NCBI GenBank assembly: GCA_902464175.1
Contig: CABQHZ010000115.1
Coordinates: forward strand, 1 to 5,045
Source: an uncultured Collinsella sp.
Lineage (GTDB): Bacteria > Actinomycetota > Coriobacteriia > Coriobacteriales > Coriobacteriaceae
Direction: 5' to 3'
DNA: 5,045 bases
In this document: one piece after another, positions 1-4,786 of the stretch
Layout of the letters: the number at the start of each line of letters is the position of its first letter
Numbering within the stretch: the first letter of the stretch is position 1
Position numbers and translations under genes: made by a program
The notes under the pieces: model-generated
Told to the model about the DNA's origin: nothing
The model's input: only the letters and a program-made list of their open reading frames with translations
The model's database searches: none

Positions 1-2
1 CG

Positions 3-398
3 CCCTTCGTGGTCAACTCGTTCTACTTCTGCGACAAGGACGGCAAGACCGATTACGTCCAGAACCGCGAGGCACTGCCCGTCGACGACCGTACGCCTGG
101 CTTTGGCGCCACGACGTTCCGCGATATCGAGGCTACCAACTGCCACGCCGCCGCTGCCTACATCACGGGCCTTCCTGAGAGCAAGGTGACGCGTCTGACG
201 TTCGAGGACGTCCACGTGACCTTCTCGCCCAACGCCGAGCCCTTTGTGCCGGCCATGGCCTGCGGTGTTGAGCCCATGGTTCGCCAGGGCATCATCGCGC
301 AGAACGTGGCCGTGCTCGACCTGCAGAACGTTTGCATTGAGGGCCAGGACGGCGAAGAGCTGCAGCTGCAGAACGTCGACAAGGTTATCCGCGCGTAG
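3..398 (+). CDS. GH28 polygalacturonase-like glycoside hydrolase, C-terminal part (5' end outside window)
   Basis: The frame is open from the window edge and ends at TAG 396-398, giving about 131 residues; the true start lies upstream. The segment has the look of the last coils of a GH28 right-handed parallel beta-helix: short repeated strands such as TTFRDIEATNC, VTRLTFEDVHVTF and VAVLDLQNVCIEG, and the stretch REALPVDDRTPGFG followed by AAAYITGLPESKV, which I recognise from bacterial exo-type GH28 proteins. GH28 enzymes hydrolyse alpha-1,4-galacturonosyl (or rhamnogalacturonan) linkages by inversion. The catalytic aspartates would lie upstream, so activity and exo/endo mode cannot be judged here. 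The setting next to pectin esterases and a GH105 supports a role in trimming galacturonate from pectic oligosaccharides. Whether the missing N-terminus carries a signal peptide is unknown. I am confident of the family and unsure of the exact substrate. Confidence 0.85.
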   Translation, partial: PFVVNSFYFCDKDGKTDYVQNREALPVDDRTPGFGATTFRDIEATNCHAAAAYITGLPESKVTRLTFEDVHVTFSPNAEPFVPAMACGVEPMVRQGIIAQNVAVLDLQNVCIEGQDGEELQLQNVDKVIRA

Positions 399-434
399 GG
401 TAGTGCTCCTGCACAAGTGAATACGGCATGTTGA

Positions 435-472
435 GGCGTGCGACGGACGGGGCTGCCCGGCTGTCGCACGTC
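435..472 (+). terminator. strong intergenic hairpin, possible terminator or 3'-end stabiliser after GH28
   Basis: The arms CGTGCGAC (437-444) and GTCGCACG (463-470) are perfectly complementary. Pairing continues outward by one G-U and one G-C pair (435-436 with 471-472). It continues inward by a G-U, a G-C, one mismatch and four G-C/C-G pairs (448-451 with 456-459) closing a four-base loop. The following bases, ATCTATAT, are only partly T-rich, so this is not a textbook intrinsic terminator. It lies 36 bases after the GH28 stop and 55 bases before the next start codon. It could end or attenuate the GH28 transcript, or protect its 3' end from exonucleases. The structure is seen directly; the role is inferred. 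Confidence 0.5.
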
Positions 473-527
473 ATCTATATGCCGGCATTGCAGGGCGCAT
501 GTTCTGCGATAGAAAGCGTAGTGACAG

Positions 528-2690
528 ATGATTGATAAAGAGCAAATCTTTGAGGTGTCGCCCGTGCGCGAAGGCGCGTATCGTAGCGTTTCGGCAGCAC
601 TCGAGGCGGTGGAGAAGCGCGTGCCCGATGAGGCCGTGCCGGTGCGTGTGCTGGTAGCGCCAGGCGAGTATCGCGAGCGAGTCGAGATTCGCCGTCCGCA
701 CGTGACGATTGAGGGCGAAACGGCCGATAGCGTGCGTATTGTGGGCGGCCTGGGCGCCAAGATGCCCTCGGAAGACGGTAGCGGTCAGGGCGGAGAGCTC
801 GGCACCTTCCGTACGTATACGGTGCTGGTCGATGCCGACGACGTGACGCTTGTAAACCTCACGATCGAAAACGACGCGGGCGACGGGCGCGAGGTTGGCC
901 AGGCGATTGCCCTGTATGCCGATGGTGACCGCCTGGTTGTCGATGCCTGCCGCATTTTGGGGCGCCAGGACACGCTGTTTGCGGGTCCGTTGCCGCCTCG
1001 TGAGGTAAAGCCGGGCGGGTTTATCGGTCCCAAGCAGTTTGCGCCGCGCCGCGTGGGTCGGCAGTACTATCGTCGCTGCCTTATCGCCGGCGACGTCGAC
1101 TTTATCTTTGGTGGGGCGCGTGCCTACTTTGAGGGTTGCGAGATTCGCTCGCTCGATCGCGGCATGGATGTTAACGGATACGTGACCGCTGCTTCCACAC
1201 CACAGGGCGAGCCGTACGGATTTGTGTTCCATGGCTGCTCCTTTACGGCCGACGCTGGCACTGCTCCCGGCTCGGTTTACCTGGGTCGTCCGTGGCGCGA
1301 ATGGGCCCAGACCGTGCTGATTGATTGCTGGTTGGGAGCCCATATTGCACCCGAAGGCTGGTGGGATTGGAATAAGCCGGCCGCGCACGATACCTCTTTG
1401 TATGCTGGGGGAACTCTGTTTGGTCCGGTGGGGAATACGACTGCCTGGGTGCCGTGGGCTCATCGTCTGAGCGATCGGGATGCCGAGCGCTACGCGCGCG
1501 AGCGTGTACTTGCCGGCGCGGATGGCTGGGATCCCGAGGGCGGCGCCGGCGCTGCAGTGGAGACGGCCGAGCTGTCTGCCAACGGCCGTACGGTGCATAT
1601 CGAGACCTACTACGAGGACGAGCCTGCCCTGCGCGCCCGATTGAAGCGCGAGGGGCGCAAGGCAGCCTTTACGGGCAAGACGCCTGCGGACTTTGAGGCG
1701 TGGCGTGTTGCGACCAGGGCTCGTCTGTACGACGTCTTGGGCCTTTCGCTTATGGACCGCGCCCCGATTGAGGTCCATGAACTCAGCCGCGTGCAGGTCG
1801 CCGGCGGCATCGTGCGCACCCATGCACTGCTGCAGGTCGAGCGCGATGTGTGGATGCCGTTCTATCTGTTGGAACCCGCCCGCCCCAAGCTCGACGAGCG
1901 GGGACTCAAACGCTGCTTCATCTGCCCGCATGGTCACCAAGGGGCAGGCGCCGCCAGCATTGCCGGCGTTGCGGGCGTGCCGGCGGTCGATGATGCAATT
2001 CGCAAGTTTAACTACGACTACGGCCTGCGTCTGGCACGCATGGGCTATGTGACCGTCTGCCCCGACGCCCGCGGCTGGGGATACCGTCGCGACTGGAAGG
2101 GCCAGGGCGATGACGAGAACAGCTATCTGCGCGGGACCTGCCTAAACCAGGCGCGCATGGCCGAACCGTTGGGCCTTACGGTTGCAGGCCTCAACGCCTG
2201 GGACAACATGCGTCTGATCGACTATCTGGAAGCACGCGGCGACATTGCGATGGACGATCTGGGCTGTTTTGGCTTTTCGGGAGGCGGCTATATGACGCTG
2301 TTTTTGGCCGCACTCGACCCGCGCGTGCGCAAGGCGTTTGTCTCGGGCTATCTGTACGGTGTCGACGATTCTCTGCTGCACCTCAACGGCAACTGCAGCT
2401 GCAACTATGTGCCGGGGCTGTGGCGCCTGCTCGATATGGGTGACATTGCCTCGCTTATCGCTCCGCGACCGCTGTTGGTGCAGAGCTGCGAAGGCGATCA
2501 TCTTAATGGTGCCCGTGGGCTTGCGAACGTGGACGAGCAGCTCGATATCGTTCGCGATGCCTATAAGCTCGTGGGGCATGCCGACGGCCTGTCGCACGAG
2601 GTTTGCCCGGGCGGGCACCATTTGGGCGTTGCACATCTTGCCGAGGACATCGAGTGGCTCGACGAGCACGCTGCCGGGGTTTGCTCGTAG
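528..2690 (+). CDS. two-domain pectin esterase: CE8 pectin methylesterase fused to alpha/beta-hydrolase (acetyl)esterase
   Basis: This is a 720-residue protein. Residues about 10-330 are a CE8 pectinesterase beta-helix that removes methyl esters from homogalacturonan. The expected residues are present: Gln125 in GQAIAL, Gln147 and Asp148 in GRQDTLF (acid/base), Asp191 in DVDFIFG (nucleophile), and Arg254 and Trp256 in YLGRPW. These match Gln153, Gln177, Asp178, Asp199, Arg267 and Trp269 of Dickeya PemA. After a linker (about 335-355), residues about 360-715 form an alpha/beta-hydrolase with a GFSGGG nucleophile elbow (Ser584), a probable acid Asp657 in EGDHLNG, a probable His697 in PGGHH, and an oxyanion-side PHGHQG stretch. 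This half resembles acetylxylan-esterase/dienelactone-hydrolase-type proteins and may deacetylate pectin or be a second methylesterase. No signal peptide is present, so it is probably cytoplasmic. ATG 528 is the only reasonable start because an in-frame TGA lies at 522-524; the ribosome site (AGAAAG, 511-516) is weak. Domain calls are firm; the second substrate is inferred. Confidence 0.9.
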   Translation: MIDKEQIFEVSPVREGAYRSVSAALEAVEKRVPDEAVPVRVLVAPGEYRERVEIRRPHVTIEGETADSVRIVGGLGAKMPSEDGSGQGGELGTFRTYTVLVDADDVTLVNLTIENDAGDGREVGQAIALYADGDRLVVDACRILGRQDTLFAGPLPPREVKPGGFIGPKQFAPRRVGRQYYRRCLIAGDVDFIFGGARAYFEGCEIRSLDRGMDVNGYVTAASTPQGEPYGFVFHGCSFTADAGTAPGSVYLGRPWREWAQTVLIDCWLGAHIAPEGWWDWNKPAAHDTSLYAGGTLFGPVGNTTAWVPWAHRLSDRDAERYARERVLAGADGWDPEGGAGAAVETAELSANGRTVHIETYYEDEPALRARLKREGRKAAFTGKTPADFEAWRVATRARLYDVLGLSLMDRAPIEVHELSRVQVAGGIVRTHALLQVERDVWMPFYLLEPARPKLDERGLKRCFICPHGHQGAGAASIAGVAGVPAVDDAIRKFNYDYGLRLARMGYVTVCPDARGWGYRRDWKGQGDDENSYLRGTCLNQARMAEPLGLTVAGLNAWDNMRLIDYLEARGDIAMDDLGCFGFSGGGYMTLFLAALDPRVRKAFVSGYLYGVDDSLLHLNGNCSCNYVPGLWRLLDMGDIASLIAPRPLLVQSCEGDHLNGARGLANVDEQLDIVRDAYKLVGHADGLSHEVCPGGHHLGVAHLAEDIEWLDEHAAGVCS

Positions 2691-2714
2691 GCCATGGGCG
2701 TAGCGCGAGCAAAC
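2679..2714 (+). terminator. 9-bp perfect hairpin overlapping the stop codon of the esterase fusion
   Basis: GTTTGCTCG (2679-2687) and CGAGCAAAC (2706-2714) are exact reverse complements. They flank an 18-base loop that contains a small GCC/GGC stem (2691-2693 with 2697-2699). The left arm covers the last three codons of the fusion gene and the stop codon TAG (2688-2690) begins the loop. There is no T-run after the right arm, so efficient intrinsic termination is not expected. It may instead act as a transcript-end stabiliser, an RNA-processing site or a weak attenuator ahead of the SGNH esterase gene 53 bases further on. The structure is seen directly; the function is inferred. Confidence 0.4.
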
Positions 2715-2751
2715 GGTAATGACTGATAAGACCAAAGATCGCCGTGTGGGC

Positions 2752-2760
2752 GGGGAGGAG
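2752..2760 (+). promoter_or_regulatory. strong Shine-Dalgarno site that fixes the SGNH esterase start
   Basis: The purine run GGGGAGGAG ends seven bases before ATG 2768. It decides the start: the in-frame GTG at 2744 lies upstream of this site and would add eight residues (VWAGRSIN) that are simply the translated ribosome-binding region. Confidence 0.85.
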
Positions 2761-2767
2761 TATAAAC

Positions 2768-3439
2768 ATGAAACCGACGAAGACCTTGAGCGAATCGACC
2801 ATCTGCTGCTTTGGCGATTCGACCACGTGGGGCGACAACGGATGCGGCGGGGGCGGCAACGACATCTCCTGGACCACGCACCTGGGCGCGCTGCTGGGCG
2901 GTGCAACCGTCGAAAACTATGGCATCAAGGGTTCGCGCATCGCCATCAAGGCCGACCGTACCGATTCGTTTGTCGAGCGTCTGGACGGTATCGACGACGC
3001 AGCCGATGTCTATGTCGTCTTTGGCGGCGTCAACGACTTTAGCCGCAACGTGCCGCTCGGCGAGTTGGGTAGCACCGATGTGCATGAGTTCTATGGTGCC
3101 GTCGATTATCTGATCCGCACCATCACGGCGCGCTCACCCCAGGCAAAGCTCGTGTTTATGACGCCGTGCAAAACGAGCGGCAAGCACGAGAAGGATATTC
3201 CGGCGAGCAACGAGGCCAACCATCTGGGCCTGACGCAAGACGCCTATGTGCGCGCGATGTTCGAGGTCTGCGACCGTTACTCGGTGCCGGTGATCGACTT
3301 GTATGCGCAAAGCGGCATCAGCCCGTTTTTGCCCGAGCACCGTGAGCTCTATATGCCGGACGGTTTGCATTACAGCCCGGCCGGCTATGAGCGCCTGGCG
3401 CATCGCATCGCTGCGGGCCTCACCGCCGTTTGCCGTTAA
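2768..3439 (+). CDS. SGNH/GDSL-family esterase, probable pectin or rhamnogalacturonan acetylesterase
   Basis: This is a 223-residue single-domain hydrolase with all four SGNH blocks. Block I is FGDSTTWG (Asp17, nucleophile Ser18); block II is NYGIKGS (Gly52 region, oxyanion hole); block III is GGVND (Gly87 and Asn89); block V is DGLHYS (Asp198 and His201, completing the triad). The length is normal for the family. SGNH enzymes remove acyl groups from sugars and lipids. Placement between a pectin esterase and a GH105 hydrolase makes acetyl removal from galacturonan or rhamnogalacturonan oligosaccharides the best guess, similar in role to CE12. No signal peptide or membrane segment is present, so a cytoplasmic location is likely. 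A glycine-rich stretch (CGGGGN, residues 26-31) follows block I and probably forms a loop near the active site. The start is set by the strong ribosome site at 2752-2760. The gene begins 77 bases after the esterase fusion and may share its transcript. The fold is sure; the substrate is inferred. Confidence 0.9.
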   Translation: MKPTKTLSESTICCFGDSTTWGDNGCGGGGNDISWTTHLGALLGGATVENYGIKGSRIAIKADRTDSFVERLDGIDDAADVYVVFGGVNDFSRNVPLGELGSTDVHEFYGAVDYLIRTITARSPQAKLVFMTPCKTSGKHEKDIPASNEANHLGLTQDAYVRAMFEVCDRYSVPVIDLYAQSGISPFLPEHRELYMPDGLHYSPAGYERLAHRIAAGLTAVCR

Positions 3440-3442
3440 AAG

Positions 3443-3454
3443 TTTGCCGTTCAC
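3443..3454. promoter_or_regulatory. degenerate third copy of the operator-like motif
   Basis: TTTGCCGTTCAC matches the better copies at 3467 and 3508 in 9 of 12 positions, with its right half (CGTTCAC) intact. It starts 24 bases before the first full copy. It may be a weak auxiliary site or simple chance; its left part also belongs to a short direct repeat (GTTTGCCGTT at 3428-3437 and 3442-3451). Confidence 0.25.
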
Positions 3455-3466
3455 TGGGATTATAGA

Positions 3467-3478
3467 GTTAACGTTCAC
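3467..3478. promoter_or_regulatory. operator 1, LacI/GalR-type pseudo-palindrome
   Basis: GTTAACGTTCAC is a 12-bp pseudo-palindrome with a central CG, symmetric at 10 of 12 positions (reverse complement GTGAACGTTAAC). A central CG inside AACGTT-like half sites is typical of operators of LacI/GalR-family repressors, which often control sugar-use genes. The identical 14-base string GTTAACGTTCACCC recurs at 3508-3521, 41 bases on, close to four helical turns, so two dimers could sit on the same DNA face. It abuts the candidate -10 box at 3481. No regulator gene is visible in the window. Confidence 0.5.
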
Positions 3479-3480
3479 CC

Positions 3481-3486
3481 TATAAT
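3481..3486 (+). promoter_or_regulatory. candidate -10 box for the GH105 unit
   Basis: A consensus TATAAT lies 60 bases before the GH105 start, directly after operator 1 and before operator 2, so a repressor at either site would block polymerase. The hexamer at the expected -35 distance is poor (ATTATA near 3459-3464), and there is no extended -10 TG. The alternative TACACT at 3499-3504 also lacks a clear -35 box. A promoter in this gap is plausible; the exact box is uncertain. Confidence 0.35.
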
Positions 3487-3507
3487 CCCCGTTCGCGTTA
3501 CACTAGG

Positions 3508-3519
3508 GTTAACGTTCAC
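3508..3519. promoter_or_regulatory. operator 2, second identical copy of the pseudo-palindrome
   Basis: This is an exact repeat of GTTAACGTTCAC, continuing with the same CC at 3520-3521. It lies downstream of both candidate -10 boxes and 27 bases before the GH105 start codon, a position that would let a bound repressor block initiation or elongation. An exact 14-base match in a 107-base gap is unlikely by chance, which supports a real binding site. Confidence 0.5.
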
Positions 3520-3546
3520 CCATCACCAACGTCAGAGGGGACAGCA

Positions 3547-4785
3547 ATGGGTTGCAATCAGATTCTGGATAGCTACATCGAGCAGTTGATCGAGACATCG
3601 ACGCCGCAGGCACCCGCTTGGAACATCGAAAAGCTCCGTGCCGGCAAGGAGAACACCTGGAACTACATCGATGGCTGCATGATCAAGGCGCTCATCGAGC
3701 TGTACGAGATCACGGGTGAGCAGCGCTACCTGACGTTTGCCGACGATTACATCGACTTCTTTGTCCAGGAAGACGGCACCATCAAGCATTACAAGCCCGA
3801 GGAGTACAACCTCGACAACGTCAATGCGGGCAAGACCCTCTACAAGCTCTATGACCTGGTGGGCAAGCCCAAGTACCGCGCCGCCATGGACACGATCTAT
3901 CGCCAGCTCGAGACCCAGCCGCGCACCAAAGAGGGCGTGTTTTGGCATAAGGCCGTCTACCCCAACCAGATCTGGCTCGACGGCATGTACATGGCCCAGC
4001 CGTTCTACATGCAGTACGAGCTGAGCTTCCACAACCGCCGTGCCTGCTCGGACAGCTTCCATATGTTCCAAGTCGTGCACGACCTGATGCGCAACCCGCT
4101 CAACGGCCTGTACTATCACGCCTACGACGCAAGCCGCAAGCAGTTCTGGTGCGATCCGGTCACCGGCCTTTCGGCCAACTTCTGGCTGCGTGCCGAGGGT
4201 TGGTTTGCCATGGCACTTATCGATACCTGGGAGCTCATGCCGCCTTCGATGTCGGCCGAGAAGGACGAGATCCGCAAGATGTTCCACGACCTGATCGACG
4301 CCATGCTGCCGTATCAGGACGAGAAGACCGGCATGTGGCACCAGGTCATCAACCTGCCCAACATCGCCCCCAACTACCTGGAGGAGAGCGGCAGCGCCAT
4401 CTTCGCCAACGCCATCATGAAGGGCGTGCGCCTGGGCGTGCTGGGCGAGCGCTACTACCAGTACGGTCGTCGCGCTTTTGACGGCATTTGCGACACGTGC
4501 CTGTCCGAGCATGACGGGCAGCTCGCGCTCGACAACATCTGCCTGGTTGCGGGTCTTGGCAACACCGCACACCGCGAAGGCACGTTTGGTTACTACATGA
4601 GCGAGCCCATCGTCAAAAACGATGCGAAGGGCGTGGCCCCGCTGGTGCTTGCCTATATCGAGACCATGCACCACGACAAGCTGGCCGGCAAGCGCGACCC
4701 GCTCGCCCCCTCGGGCGTGTGCTCCATCGAGGACCCGTTTGGCGGATACACCCCGGGCATCAACGCTCGTAAGGGATGTGAATAG
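3547..4785 (+). CDS. GH105 unsaturated galacturonyl/rhamnogalacturonyl hydrolase (YteR/YesR-like)
   Basis: This 412-residue protein is built as a GH88/GH105-type (alpha/alpha)6 barrel. It removes the 4-deoxy-4,5-unsaturated galacturonate from the non-reducing end of oligosaccharides made by pectate or rhamnogalacturonan lyases, through hydration of the double bond. The two key acids are visible: Asp90 in YNLDNVNAGK and Asp145 in QIWLDGMYMAQPF, matching Asp88 and Asp143 of Bacillus subtilis YteR. Other family stretches are WLRAEGWFAMAL (213-224), YLEESGSAIFANAI (277-290) and YYMSEPIVKNDAKGV (349-363). No signal peptide is present, so it acts in the cytoplasm. ATG 3547 has the ribosome site GAGGGG (3535-3540) six bases upstream. 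The last 30 or so residues extend past the expected barrel end. Codons lean more to C-ending forms than in the esterase fusion, hinting at higher expression. It follows a likely regulated promoter region and is one base from the next gene. Family assignment is firm; galacturonan versus rhamnogalacturonan preference is open. Confidence 0.93.
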   Translation: MGCNQILDSYIEQLIETSTPQAPAWNIEKLRAGKENTWNYIDGCMIKALIELYEITGEQRYLTFADDYIDFFVQEDGTIKHYKPEEYNLDNVNAGKTLYKLYDLVGKPKYRAAMDTIYRQLETQPRTKEGVFWHKAVYPNQIWLDGMYMAQPFYMQYELSFHNRRACSDSFHMFQVVHDLMRNPLNGLYYHAYDASRKQFWCDPVTGLSANFWLRAEGWFAMALIDTWELMPPSMSAEKDEIRKMFHDLIDAMLPYQDEKTGMWHQVINLPNIAPNYLEESGSAIFANAIMKGVRLGVLGERYYQYGRRAFDGICDTCLSEHDGQLALDNICLVAGLGNTAHREGTFGYYMSEPIVKNDAKGVAPLVLAYIETMHHDKLAGKRDPLAPSGVCSIEDPFGGYTPGINARKGCE

Positions 4786-4786
4786 C

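Larger units (their letters stand above)
3456..3489. repeat. perfect 10-bp inverted repeat enclosing operator 1
   Basis: GGGATTATAG (3456-3465) and CTATAATCCC (3480-3489) are exact reverse complements separated by 14 bases, which hold the operator-like motif GTTAACGTTCAC. As RNA this would be a 10-bp hairpin with a 14-base loop, located 16 bases after the SGNH stop codon and without a T-run. As DNA it would be a long dyad suited to a dimeric regulator, and each arm carries a TATAAT sequence, one on each strand. Terminator, operator and promoter roles are all possible and not exclusive. Confidence 0.6.

Noticed and set aside
488..515. A possible promoter TTGCAG with 16-base spacing to TAGAAA before the esterase fusion
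   Set aside because: Both boxes are weak and the transcript would start only a few bases before the ATG, leaving almost no leader.
471..1940. A 489-residue open frame on the minus strand
   Set aside because: It lies antisense to the CE8/esterase fusion, whose catalytic motifs are intact. The reverse translation is rich in Arg, Ala and His with no recognisable domain, as expected of a GC-rich shadow frame.
2744..2767. GTG 2744 as a longer start for the SGNH esterase
   Set aside because: The added residues would be the translated Shine-Dalgarno region; ATG 2768 is correctly spaced from GGGGAGGAG.
2142..2906. A 254-residue minus-strand frame across the esterase/SGNH junction
   Set aside because: It overlaps two well-supported + strand genes and has no domain-like content.
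2719..3042. A + strand frame beginning at ATG 2719 with a charged start (MTDKTKDRRVGG)
   Set aside because: It has no convincing ribosome site and its body is an out-of-frame reading of the SGNH gene, which carries all four family blocks in the frame starting at 2768.
4778..4786. GTG 4778 as an earlier start for the TIM-barrel gene, overlapping the GH105 stop
   Set aside because: It is in frame but only one base after the only nearby ribosome site AAGGGA, too close for initiation; GTG 4787 has better spacing. Not fully excluded.
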